A stretch of DNA of 40,636 nt from Candidatus Obscuribacterales bacterium. Its GTDB lineage: Bacteria; Cyanobacteriota; Vampirovibrionia; Obscuribacterales; Obscuribacteraceae. The position numbers were made by a program, and so were the translations under genes. Of the stretch, positions 6,898 to 15,127 are shown one piece after another. The stretch is taken from positions 1 through 40,636 of the forward strand of contig JAIERK010000177.1 of assembly GCA_019746975.1 (NCBI GenBank), in the 5' to 3' direction. The notes beneath the pieces are model-generated. The model did not search any database, was not told where the DNA came from, and saw nothing but the letters and a program-made list of their open reading frames with translations. Numbering within the stretch: the stretch's first letter is position 1; each line of letters opens with the position of its first letter.

Positions 6898-8748
6898 TTA
6901 GTCGGGTGCATATTCGACCTTGATGCGCTTCGGAATCTGTTCCACCGTGGCCTTAGTAACGCTTATGCACTCGGACAGATCCATGTATCGAAGCGAACTT
7001 ATCCTTTGCAACATTTTTACATCCACATCTGTGACGCTGGTTTGCTTCATCGATAGGTCTTTTATTGTTTGTGTTTTCAATAGTTGGGTAATATTGCTCG
7101 CTTCAAATTGAGATTTCGTAAGAACCAATTCTTGTATTGGCAGGCGGGCCAATTCGGCGAGGTCTTCCTTCTGGACTGAGCGGATCGAAACCATCTCAAT
7201 TGCGTTGAGGTCTTTGATAGCAGCAAGATCTTGCAGGTATTCTGCTTTTATCCGTCGGCATCCATTTAAACAAACTTTTCTGATGGATTTGAACCGTTCT
7301 AGAGTCTTTAATGTAGTGCCATTAAATCGATGACTCGTTATTCGGAATACAATGACGCTCGGAATTGGCAACAGCGAATTGAGATCGGCATCTTCTACCT
7401 CCACCAGTTCGAAGTCGTAAAGTTTAGGTTGCTTCTGCATCAGTACCATGAAAGCCCTTGGTAGGAGCGGTAAGTGCTTGTATGCGATTACCACAGAGTT
7501 CACTTCGTTGTTCTTGAGGATGAGTTCCATCATTTGTAGATCTGCTTTGGCCTTTGAATTGTCTCGTCCAAAGATTGTGAGTCTACTTGCGCTTTTGTTC
7601 CAGGTATACATATTATGCGGTGCGATCTCAAACGAGGTCTTCATGAGACTCTCAGGAGCTTCTGGCGGGAAGTGACTTTTGTCAACTTCGTACATTCCCA
7701 TCCCAGATCTTATTTGATCCAATTGCTGGTTCTCCAGCGAGTCTTTCAGTATTACTGTGATCACTCCCCCTATTAAAGCCAATGAGAGGAGTCCAAGCAC
7801 AATTACTAAAGACACTCCACGAGGACGTTTTCCATGAGAAGTCCGGTCTACGGAAACCGTGTCAGGCGATTCGGACGATACCGTATGTAGGTTCACGCTG
7901 TTTAACACCTCACGTAATTCTTTTGTTGAATGAAATCGCTTGGAGGGGTTTTTTTGAAGACATCTCGTGACGATTTCTCCAAGTTTGGCGGCCAATTCGC
8001 TTGTGTCGTTGTTGATCGGAGGCGGTGAGTTGTTGAGATGCATTGATGCCGTAGCAATCGCAGTATCGGCCTGAAACGGCGGGCTACCTGTCAGGAGAAA
8101 GTATAAAACGCATCCGAGAGAATAGATGTCAGATTCTGGTGCAATGGACGCACTCTGGATCTGCTCAGGGCTCATGTATAGCGGGCTTCCCACGATAGAG
8201 CCGGATCGTGTTACCGTAGTTGCTTGTTCAGAAGAATCGACCAATTTTGCTACGCCAAAGTCGATGAGCGTCGCTCTTAACCATCCTTTCTCATCTCTGC
8301 TAACGATAATGTTGCTCGGTTTGATATCTCGATGAACAATCCCCTTTTCGTGCGCATGGCTGAGCGCGTCGCATACTTGAATCATGATCGATACAACGTC
8401 AGTCAACGAGATCGTCTGATCGTCCCGGATGTGTGCCAGGTCAATCCCTTCGATCAAATCCAAGACCATATACGGCTGACCGCGTTCGTTGATTCCGAAG
8501 TCGAGTATCGCGCCAATTCCGGGATGTTTCAGCCTCGCAAGAGCCCGAGCTTCTTTTTGAAAACGGACGAATTGCTCGTCGTCCCATGCGTCATAATTGA
8601 GAAACTTCAGCGCGACGGTTTTATAGAGAACAGGATCGTTCGCCTTGAACACCGAACCCATGCCACCTTCTGCCAGTGGTTGAATATCCTTGTATCGTTG
8701 TGGGAAAACGTATTTCTCACTGTCAGGGTATGACGGGTTGGTCGTCAT
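6898..8748 (-). CDS. Membrane Ser/Thr protein kinase with outer leucine-rich-like domain
   Basis: The 616-residue product has a complete Hanks-type kinase domain (about 18-285). It shows the glycine loop AEGGMGSVFKA, the ATP lysine in VALKFL (K48), the helix-C Glu (E66), HRDIKPSN (139-146), DFG (163-165) and SPEQ (193-196). After a basic, Ser/Thr-rich linker comes one transmembrane helix (about 311-334). The outer C-terminal domain (335-616) has repeated short units such as IRKVCLNGCRRI, IQELVLTKSQF and LRYMDLSECIS, typical of leucine-rich or RNI-like repeats. The layout is that of a sensor kinase with the ligand-binding part outside the membrane. No associated phosphatase is nearby; the FHA protein at 258-584 is a possible reader. 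Confidence 0.93.
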   Translation of the reverse strand: MTTNPSYPDSEKYVFPQRYKDIQPLAEGGMGSVFKANDPVLYKTVALKFLNYDAWDDEQFVRFQKEARALARLKHPGIGAILDFGINERGQPYMVLDLIEGIDLAHIRDDQTISLTDVVSIMIQVCDALSHAHEKGIVHRDIKPSNIIVSRDEKGWLRATLIDFGVAKLVDSSEQATTVTRSGSIVGSPLYMSPEQIQSASIAPESDIYSLGCVLYFLLTGSPPFQADTAIATASMHLNNSPPPINNDTSELAAKLGEIVTRCLQKNPSKRFHSTKELREVLNSVNLHTVSSESPDTVSVDRTSHGKRPRGVSLVIVLGLLSLALIGGVITVILKDSLENQQLDQIRSGMGMYEVDKSHFPPEAPESLMKTSFEIAPHNMYTWNKSASRLTIFGRDNSKAKADLQMMELILKNNEVNSVVIAYKHLPLLPRAFMVLMQKQPKLYDFELVEVEDADLNSLLPIPSVIVFRITSHRFNGTTLKTLERFKSIRKVCLNGCRRIKAEYLQDLAAIKDLNAIEMVSIRSVQKEDLAELARLPIQELVLTKSQFEASNITQLLKTQTIKDLSMKQTSVTDVDVKMLQRISSLRYMDLSECISVTKATVEQIPKRIKVEYAPD

Positions 8749-9028
8749 GAAATAAGGACCCGAGCGCGCGATTCAGGCTGCGATCTAACACTCAATTAGT
8801 ATACCCACTAATCCAGTTTCAACCTGGATAAGGAGCAGGTATGGGCAACCGTGTGAATATCGTGAGTGGATGATTGTTCTGATCTCAGGCGCCGTGCAGA
8901 TATGAGGTGAGTTCGTTGTCGGTAACGGTGCAACGATTCGCGTTTCTTTTGACCATCAACGATTTTGTCGCTTGGCATTCCATGATTTTCGAGCGTGCTA
9001 GAATCTTACGATTCGGAGGATACGCTTT

Positions 9029-9358
9029 ATGAAAAAATTGATGATTGCAGTCGTAGCGCTCTCGCTCACCTCTAACGCTGCGTTTGCAGATGGCGACAAG
9101 AAGCTCGAAGGCAAGGTGAAAATCAAGCGTGACGAAGCGAAATCGATTGCATTGAAGAATGTCCCAGGGACAATCCAGGATTCTGATTTAGAAAGAAGAA
9201 AAGGCGTGACATTTTGGATTATTGATGTAAAGCCTACGTCCGGCTCGACCAATGTCACCAAGGAAATTCGCATCGATGCAAATTCTGGTAGTGTGATTAG
9301 TGTCAAAGATGACGTCGAGGATGCCGACGACAAAGGCGAAAAGAACGATAAGGACTAA
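9029..9358 (+). CDS. Secreted PepSY-domain protein
   Basis: ATG 9029 has GGAGG at 9015-9019. The 109-residue product has a clear signal peptide (residues 1-20, cleaved at AFADG) followed by one PepSY-type unit: KRDEAKSIALKNVPGTI (helix), then strands around VTFWIIDVKP and TKEIRIDANSGSVISVKDD, where the NSGSVI turn is typical. The tail is acidic/basic (DDKGEKNDKD). PepSY modules are periplasmic and are thought to inhibit or chaperone peptidases or to bind ligands. It is monocistronic, and a TAGAAT at 8999-9004 could be its -10. Confidence 0.85.
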   Translation: MKKLMIAVVALSLTSNAAFADGDKKLEGKVKIKRDEAKSIALKNVPGTIQDSDLERRKGVTFWIIDVKPTSGSTNVTKEIRIDANSGSVISVKDDVEDADDKGEKNDKD

Positions 9359-9407
9359 AACATCACTCTTAATTTGTCTTGTAACGCGATTCTGCCCTAC
9401 TTTGGTT

Positions 9408-9977
9408 TTATGCGGCGAGTGCTACATTGTCCGTTCTAACTGATTCGATTGTTGGAACTTCATTGTTGGCGTCGAGCGCACCGATGCTTGCCGATCTAAC
9501 GATCAGTTCTACTGCTCCTGTCGTTATGAAACAGTCTATTACTTTTCTCTTCTCGTCATTGGATTCGACAGTAACGCCGAGGAGCATCGAGCCATTGATT
9601 ATTTCGCCTTCAAAGACTTCATGTTCCAGAATCGGTCTGTCAATCCAATGCAGAAAACCGCAAGTCCATAATGCGAAATAGCCACAAACCACCGCTCCCG
9701 AGACCATCGCCATGATCGGCGTAATAAGCTGAAAGGTGTCCGTAAACGGCACTGTCGGTGAAGCAACAACTCCAGCCAATCCTCCGATCACAGCGCCCAC
9801 CGAGCCGGCGGTAATGAAGTGCTTCTTGAGGTTATCGTGCAATGCTGCTGATTTGTAGGCTGAGTTAGCAGTGTTTTTCACTATGACCACTTCATTCATT
9901 CCTTCAGACTTGAGCGAAGCCAGTGCATTGGAAAAATCAGTGCTGCTGGAGAAGACTCCGTATACGAATGTGCTCAT
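9408..9977 (-). CDS. Two-helix membrane protein with YflT/ActD-like N-terminal domain
   Basis: ATG 9977 is preceded six bases away by GGAGG (9984-9988); the frame is open further up but that part is the operator region. The 189-residue product starts MSTFVYGVFSSSTDFSNAL, a small alpha/beta unit like those of general-stress YflT-type proteins and of ActD-like subunits. Two hydrophobic glycine-rich segments follow (about 55-72 and 82-108), then a second alpha/beta unit with VFEGEIINGSMLLGVTVES. These features suggest a membrane protein that handles stress or small ligands. It is divergent from a GntR regulator with three shared palindromes between them and is probably its target. Confidence 0.6.
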   Translation of the reverse strand: MSTFVYGVFSSSTDFSNALASLKSEGMNEVVIVKNTANSAYKSAALHDNLKKHFITAGSVGAVIGGLAGVVASPTVPFTDTFQLITPIMAMVSGAVVCGYFALWTCGFLHWIDRPILEHEVFEGEIINGSMLLGVTVESNDEKRKVIDCFITTGAVELIVRSASIGALDANNEVPTIESVRTDNVALAA

Positions 9978-10025
9978 CATAAACCTCCGATTGTTTATCC
10001 GGCATTTGAAATTATGAATTAATGG

Positions 10026-10100
10026 ATTATCGATAATCGATGACTTTATTATACACCTTATTATCGATAATCGATACTCTATCCAAAGATTATCGATAAT
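10026..10100. promoter_or_regulatory. Three copies of an operator-like palindrome
   Basis: The perfect 12-base palindrome ATTATCGATAAT occurs at 10026-10037, 10060-10071 and 10089-10100. The first two extend identically to ATTATCGATAATCGAT. Centre-to-centre distances are 34 and 29 bases, close to three helical turns. They lie in the AT-rich gap between the divergent genes at 9977 and 10147. A dimeric regulator binding here would control both; the GntR/FCD protein next door is the natural candidate. The assignment is inference from position and symmetry. Confidence 0.75.
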
Positions 10101-10146
10101 TTGATACACTTCTCCATGGGATCGTTCTTGCGAGCATCAATACAAT

Positions 10147-10791
10147 ATGTCCATAAAACGAGCAGCAGCCAGGGATCAAATCAAGGACCTGTTGTTGGAA
10201 AGAATTCTCAATGGCACTTACAAGCCAGGTGACCGGCTGGTGGAGCTCCAGATAGCCGAGGAGTTGAATACCAGCCAAGCACCAGTCCGCGAGGCTTTTC
10301 GGTATTTGGAAGCGATGAAAGTGGTGGTGACGGAACCATATAAAGGAACGCGGGTACGATCCGTGTCGGACAGAGAGCTGAAGGAGTCGTCACAGGTGCG
10401 GGCTGCCCTGGAACAGCTGGCAGCTGAGCTAGCTGCGCCGAAGTTTGGCGGTGATGTAAGAGAACTCGAGAACGAGGCTCGCAGATTCATGGCTGCTGCA
10501 AGAAAGCGCGACTTCGCCGCTTATGCCGAACATGACATGGCGTTTCATCGCCTTATAGTCGAAGCTTCGGGGAATGAGATTCTATGTTCAACATGGGAAT
10601 CAATTGTGTTGGAGCTGCGCTTCAGAAAAACTCTGGACAAAATTGGTGAGGGAAAACTTGTCGAATTCGGCAGCGCGCACTTGCCTGTCATCGATCGTCT
10701 TAAAGACGGCGATGGCAGAGGCGCTGGTAAGGCACTGAAGTCACTAATCTGCAAGTATCATGGATTGGATAGAGCTCGCGAGGAGCTTTAG
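10147..10791 (+). CDS. GntR-family transcriptional regulator (FadR/FCD subfamily)
   Basis: The 214-residue product has an N-terminal winged helix (about 5-70) with ILNGTYKPGDRLVE and the recognition region NTSQAPVREAFRYLE, both hallmarks of GntR proteins. It is followed by an all-helical FCD ligand domain (75-210). The FCD metal-site residues appear as D130, H134 (HDMAFHRL), H178 (SAHLPV) and probably H205, so it should bind a metal and a small organic acid. Proteins of this group usually repress genes for carboxylate or amino-acid use and release DNA on ligand binding. The three ATTATCGATAAT palindromes just upstream suggest autoregulation and control of the divergent membrane protein. The ribosome site is weak. 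Confidence 0.92.
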   Translation: MSIKRAAARDQIKDLLLERILNGTYKPGDRLVELQIAEELNTSQAPVREAFRYLEAMKVVVTEPYKGTRVRSVSDRELKESSQVRAALEQLAAELAAPKFGGDVRELENEARRFMAAARKRDFAAYAEHDMAFHRLIVEASGNEILCSTWESIVLELRFRKTLDKIGEGKLVEFGSAHLPVIDRLKDGDGRGAGKALKSLICKYHGLDRAREEL

Positions 10792-10936
10792 CCAATCCCG
10801 CGTCCCAATCACCGGACCTGGTATCGATTGCTTTCTGATTTCTCTGATTTGGTGGTCGAATAGATTCTGATGATTCGATCGCTCTGGCGAATCATTCGAA
10901 CGGCTATAATCTGTCTGCTCAGACCGGAAGGTGCAA

Positions 10937-11119
10937 ATGCTAGAAGAACATTTTTTCCAGTGCCCATATTGTTGGGAGGAAATCTCCGTGTTGCTAGACC
11001 TTAGCGCCGGGAGTCAGAGTTATGTGGAGGACTGCGAAGTCTGTTGCAATCCAATTTCGATTTCCTATGATTCCCGTGGTGCGGAATTGATGTCCTTTTC
11101 GGCTGATGCTTCCCAATAA
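10937..11119 (+). CDS. CPXCG zinc-ribbon small protein
   Basis: Start ATG 10937 has GGAAGG five bases upstream; a GTG at 10931 is the alternative. The 60-residue product matches the CPXCG cysteine-rich family: a CPYC pair near the N-terminus (FQCPYCWEEISV) and a second pair, CEVCC, after YVEDC, followed by ISISY. The four cysteines would hold one zinc. Here the first motif is CPYCW rather than CPxCG. The family's function is unknown. A TATAAT at 10905-10910 is a probable -10. Confidence 0.85.
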   Translation: MLEEHFFQCPYCWEEISVLLDLSAGSQSYVEDCEVCCNPISISYDSRGAELMSFSADASQ

Positions 11120-11449
11120 ATGCATCTAGAATTTGCAGTGGTGTTATGGGCGGTGCCCACTGGTTTTTCCTTCTTGGTTGATCGCGAAATTGGTTTGATA
11201 GTCCATTTGTCGAAAATAGCGACTATGTTCAGTCGGTGCGCACGGCACTCCGGTCTTATCGGCCCTGATAGATGCGAACGAAGGGCAAAACTCGCCAAAC
11301 CGCGTTTTGTCGGTCTTGTCCCATTGAAGATTTTTCGAACTGTTATATCTAGAATCACTTGCTTCCGTCGAGGGTACTCGTCTCTGCGACAGTGCCATGG
11401 CGGCTGGATTAACTCTTGTGCTTGACATTTAAAACATATTGTAATCCAA
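11120..11449. other. Intergenic stretch ahead of the MerC-like gene
   Basis: Long overlapping frames exist on both strands (for example 11144-11428 minus), but none has a ribosome site or known motif. A TTGACA at 11422-11427 is a good -35 for the MerC-like gene; the matching -10 is poor and lies next to the inverted repeat at 11450-11468. Confidence 0.4.
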
Positions 11450-11468
11450 AATGAAAACCGTTATCATT
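11450..11468. promoter_or_regulatory. Zur/Fur-like operator
   Basis: AATGAAAACCGTTATCATT is a 9-1-9 inverted repeat with a single imperfect pair. It matches 16 of 19 positions of AATGATAATCATTATCATT, the classic Fur-superfamily pattern, with the TGAxAA/TTxTCA core expected for Zur or Fur. It lies 27 bases before ATG 11496 of a predicted metal-transport protein and next to a TTGACA, where a bound repressor would block transcription. Confidence 0.5.
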
Positions 11469-11495
11469 TTGATATCGCAAGCAGGATTGCCCGTT

Positions 11496-11933
11496 ATGAA
11501 ACAGCCGAATGTTTTGGACGACAATCTGGGCATCGCCATTTCATGGCTATGCATCTGTCAGTGCCTGGCTGAGCCAGTCGCCCGGGTCTTCTTTGCCTCT
11601 CTGACTTTGGGACTGTCGGAGGCTACGCATGTCATTCTTGCGTGCTGGGTCGTCCTTTTCGCCTTTGCTGCAGTCGCGCCCGAATCACTGAAACACTGCA
11701 ATTCCGAAATTCGCGTTTTCGTAGCAACAGGGCTTACTTTAGTCGTCGTGTCGACTATGGGTAGGCTCATGGGCATGCCTGAGACTCTGGAAGTCCTCTT
11801 GTCGATTGTCGGTAATGCGATACTTATCTGTGCGCACCGACAGAACAAGAAGCTTATTCACGCTCACAATTCACTTATCAGTGCCGCTCAGGATCACAAG
11901 GTTACCGCTCATCGGAAGCGCTATTGCGTTTAG
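11496..11933 (+). CDS. MerC-like membrane protein
   Basis: The 145-residue product has four hydrophobic segments in the pattern of MerC mercury/heavy-metal transport proteins. A DDNLGIAISWLCICQCLAEP start carries the cysteines in helix 1 (C19, C21, C23), followed by helices near 28-45, 45-60, 73-90 and 95-112, and an ICAHRQNKK end like the GHxLN ending of the family. The frame is also open from ATG 11451, but that codon lies inside the Zur/Fur-like inverted repeat; ATG 11496 with an AGGA ahead is the better start. It converges on czcA, so the two units form one metal-handling locus under separate promoters. Zinc or iron rather than mercury is likely, since no merA, merR or merP is present. 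Confidence 0.7.
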   Translation: MKQPNVLDDNLGIAISWLCICQCLAEPVARVFFASLTLGLSEATHVILACWVVLFAFAAVAPESLKHCNSEIRVFVATGLTLVVVSTMGRLMGMPETLEVLLSIVGNAILICAHRQNKKLIHAHNSLISAAQDHKVTAHRKRYCV

Positions 11934-11971
11934 TCAAGCAAGTTGTTTTGAGTACGGACTGACGATGTCTG

Positions 11972-14900
11972 TTAGTCAATCTTTGATGTCGGCAGTTTTG
12001 AAACATCGATGAGTGCACGCTGTCGAGGTTGTTTTCTAGTCATTCGCAACGCGGCATTCTCGAACCATAGATAGAGATCAGGTAGAAGTAGAAGTGTCAG
12101 AATGCTGGATGTTATTAAACCGCCAATCACCACTGTGGCTAACGGCCGTTGAACTTCCGCTCCGGCAGAGGTGGAGAAGGCCATAGGCACAAAGCCGACG
12201 CTTGCTACCATCGCCGTCATCAAGACCGGTCGGAGTCTCGTCAACGCGCCTTTTCGCACTGCTACCTCCGTTTCCATGCGTTGTGTTAGCTTGTTGATAT
12301 AGCTGACAAGAACCACACCGTTGAGGACTGCTACACCAGACAGTGCGATGAACCCGATTCCTGCGGAAATTGAACAGGGCATTCCACGGCATGCCAACGC
12401 GAAGATGCCACCGACAACCGCGAATGGTATCCCTGTGAAGATTAGAAGAGCTTGACGGAAAGAGCCGAAAGTCATGAAGAGCAGCACGAAAATCAGAAAG
12501 AGTGCGAGTGGAACTACAACCAGCAATGTGTCCGTCGCCCGCTTGAGATTCTCGAATTGGCCTCCCCAGGTTATGTAATAACCTTCAGGCAGTTTTACCT
12601 TTTCGATCTGCTTTTGAGCATCGGTGACGAACGAGCCCAAATCGCGTCCTCGGACATTGAGCTCCACGACTATTCTTCGGCGGCTACCCTCTCTCGATAT
12701 CTGTGCAGGACCTTCTTCAACCTTTACCGAGGCGAGCTCTGAAAGAGGAATTCGAGCGCCGTTAGGTGCAGAGATAAGAAGCTCTTTTATGCTGTTAATG
12801 TCGTGACCGATGTTCTCTTTAAGTCGGACGACCATATCGAATCTCTTTTCGCCTTCGTAGATCAATCCTGCGGGTTTGCCTGCAACGATTGATTGCACGA
12901 CGTTGTTGATATCTTCGACGTTGATTCCATAGCGAGCAATAGCTGAGCGATCTGGAGTGATAACTAATTGAGGCAGTCCTTCAATCTGCTCGATCTTAAT
13001 GTCGGTCGCCCCCCGAATCTGGCTGACTGCTTTGCTTACGTGTTCCGCTAGAGACTTCAACTCGTCCATGTCATCGCCGAAAATCTTGATTGCGACATCG
13101 GACCGGACTCCTGCAATTAGTTCGGAGGTTCTCAACTCTACCGGCTGAGAGAAGCTGAAGACAGCTTGCGGAATGCCCTTCTCGAGAGCTCGGACCATTT
13201 TTTCGACGAGCGCTTCACGATCAAATCTTGGTCCCAGTTCACTTCTCTCCCTTAACCCGACGTAGATGTCGGCCGTTTCCACACCCATAGGATCTGTGGC
13301 GACTTGTGCTCTTCCGATCTTAGAAACGACCTTGGTTACTTCTGGAAATGACTTCAGTATCTTTTCTGCCTGAGTGGCATTTGCGATGGATTGATTCAGA
13401 GAGATGCTAGGAAGCTGTTGCATTTGAATAGCGATTGCACCTTCATCCAATCTTGGAATAAACTCAGAGCCTAGCATAGGAAACGTCAGGAGGCTCAGGA
13501 CAAGCATGGAGACTGCCACTGTGAATGTCTGAGCTTTGAATGTCATCGCGATTCTAAGAGCTTTGGAATAAAACTCTCTGGCTATATGCACGAAGTAGCT
13601 GTCTTGTTCGCTTACCCTTCTTCCGGTCATTATCAAGGTGAGCATGGCCGGTACGTAGGTCAGTGTCAGCAAAAGTGAGCCAATCAGAGCGAATACGATT
13701 GTCAAAGACATCGGTTTGAATAGGCGCCCTTCGACGCCTGTGAGGCTGAGGATTGGGAGATAAACGATCGCGATGATAGATACTGCAAAAACAACTGGTC
13801 GGCCAACCTCTAGGCAGGCTCTCGCGATGATTTTTCGTTTCTCCTCGATAGAAATATCTTGATGAACATTGCTCAGGCGTCTTACTGCGTTTTCCACCAT
13901 AACGACTGCGCCGTCGACAATCAATCCGAAATCGATTGCCCCCAAACTCATTAGATTGCCGGAGATTTTGAATACGGTCATACAGATTCCGGCGAAGAGC
14001 ATTGAGAGAGGAATCACGCTAGCTACAAGCACTGCCCCGCGCCAGTTGCCGAGCACCACAAGCAGTACTACGATAACCAGGAGCGCGCCTTCGAGCAAAT
14101 TGGACTCGACCGTTCGGATTGTTCTATCGATAAGAGTGGAGCGGTCGTAGAATGGCACGAGTTCGACATTGGATGGCAATGATTTTTGAACTTGCCGAAC
14201 GCGATCTTTGACTCTCTCGACAACGCTTCTTGAGTTCTCCCCTTTCAGCATCATCACGATGCCGGCGACTGTCTCGCCTTTACCGTCAGCCACGACCGCG
14301 CCCTGTCTGACTTCCGAACCGTCTACTACATCTGCGATATCTCTTACAAAGACAGGAACCCCTTCTTTCCCGGCTTTAACAACTATGTTTTCAATCTCAG
14401 CGACACTCTTGGTCAAACCGATGCCACGAAGAATATATTGCTCACCGGCGTGTTCGATGTAGGCGCCGCCGACGTTTTCATTGTTTCGAACAACAGCATC
14501 CAGTGCGTCTCGGAGTGTGAGTCCATACGATTGCAGGCGCTGCGGATCGATATGAATCTGATATTGCTTCTTCTGCCCGCCGTAGCTATTCACCTCGGCT
14601 ACTCCGGGTATGCCGAGCATCTGCCTGCGCACAAGCCAATCCTGCGTTGTCCGCAACTCTTGCACATCTGCGGTTGCGCCAGACTTCGCCTTTAGTTCGT
14701 ACTGGTAGATTTCGCCGAGTCCGGTTGTGATAGGACCCATCTCTGGAATTCCGATGCTGTCTGGAATTTGCTCCCTGACCTTGGACAATCGCTCCATCAC
14801 CAGTTGTCTGGCGAAGTATGTGTCGATATCGTCATTGAAGACTACGGTTACGGCGGAGAGCCCAAACTTAGATACCGAGCGCACTTCAGCAACACCGGGC

Positions 14901-15127
14901 AAGCCGCTGATGGCTATTTCAACAGGGAAAGTCACCCGGCGTTCTACTTCCAGTGGCGCGAGCGCTGGGGCCGAAGTCAAAATTTGGACCTGGACATTCG
15001 TTATATCCGGTACTGCATCGATGGCGAGCTTGGGTAGAGCAAACAAACCGGCTACGGCAGTGAAGAGGACGAGAAGCAGCACAAGGAACCTTTGCTTGAT
15101 CGAAAATTTGATGATCTTCTCGATCAT
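11972..15127 (-). CDS. czcA: Heavy-metal efflux RND transporter, CzcA type
   Basis: This 1051-residue inner-membrane pump has full family length, with the N-terminal MIEKIIKFSIKQRFLV helix, two large periplasmic loops and twelve predicted membrane helices. The proton-relay motif DFGLIVDGAVVMVEN is intact (D399, D405, E412). This form (DFG..DGA..VEN) is that of divalent-cation CzcA/CnrA pumps for Co, Zn, Cd or Ni, and not the Cu/Ag CusA type. It is the last gene of an operon: its ATG overlaps the stop of czcB by one base (TAATG), so the two are translationally coupled. No outer-membrane CzcC/TolC-type gene is in the operon; the pump must borrow one or work with another partner. Confidence 0.95.
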   Translation of the reverse strand: MIEKIIKFSIKQRFLVLLLVLFTAVAGLFALPKLAIDAVPDITNVQVQILTSAPALAPLEVERRVTFPVEIAISGLPGVAEVRSVSKFGLSAVTVVFNDDIDTYFARQLVMERLSKVREQIPDSIGIPEMGPITTGLGEIYQYELKAKSGATADVQELRTTQDWLVRRQMLGIPGVAEVNSYGGQKKQYQIHIDPQRLQSYGLTLRDALDAVVRNNENVGGAYIEHAGEQYILRGIGLTKSVAEIENIVVKAGKEGVPVFVRDIADVVDGSEVRQGAVVADGKGETVAGIVMMLKGENSRSVVERVKDRVRQVQKSLPSNVELVPFYDRSTLIDRTIRTVESNLLEGALLVIVVLLVVLGNWRGAVLVASVIPLSMLFAGICMTVFKISGNLMSLGAIDFGLIVDGAVVMVENAVRRLSNVHQDISIEEKRKIIARACLEVGRPVVFAVSIIAIVYLPILSLTGVEGRLFKPMSLTIVFALIGSLLLTLTYVPAMLTLIMTGRRVSEQDSYFVHIAREFYSKALRIAMTFKAQTFTVAVSMLVLSLLTFPMLGSEFIPRLDEGAIAIQMQQLPSISLNQSIANATQAEKILKSFPEVTKVVSKIGRAQVATDPMGVETADIYVGLRERSELGPRFDREALVEKMVRALEKGIPQAVFSFSQPVELRTSELIAGVRSDVAIKIFGDDMDELKSLAEHVSKAVSQIRGATDIKIEQIEGLPQLVITPDRSAIARYGINVEDINNVVQSIVAGKPAGLIYEGEKRFDMVVRLKENIGHDINSIKELLISAPNGARIPLSELASVKVEEGPAQISREGSRRRIVVELNVRGRDLGSFVTDAQKQIEKVKLPEGYYITWGGQFENLKRATDTLLVVVPLALFLIFVLLFMTFGSFRQALLIFTGIPFAVVGGIFALACRGMPCSISAGIGFIALSGVAVLNGVVLVSYINKLTQRMETEVAVRKGALTRLRPVLMTAMVASVGFVPMAFSTSAGAEVQRPLATVVIGGLITSSILTLLLLPDLYLWFENAALRMTRKQPRQRALIDVSKLPTSKID

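Noticed and set aside
8998..9333. Minus-strand frame over the PepSY gene
   Set aside because: The plus-strand gene has a ribosome site, signal peptide and domain; this is its shadow.
11144..11428. 94-codon minus-strand frame
   Set aside because: No start signals or known motif; overlapping frames exist on both strands.
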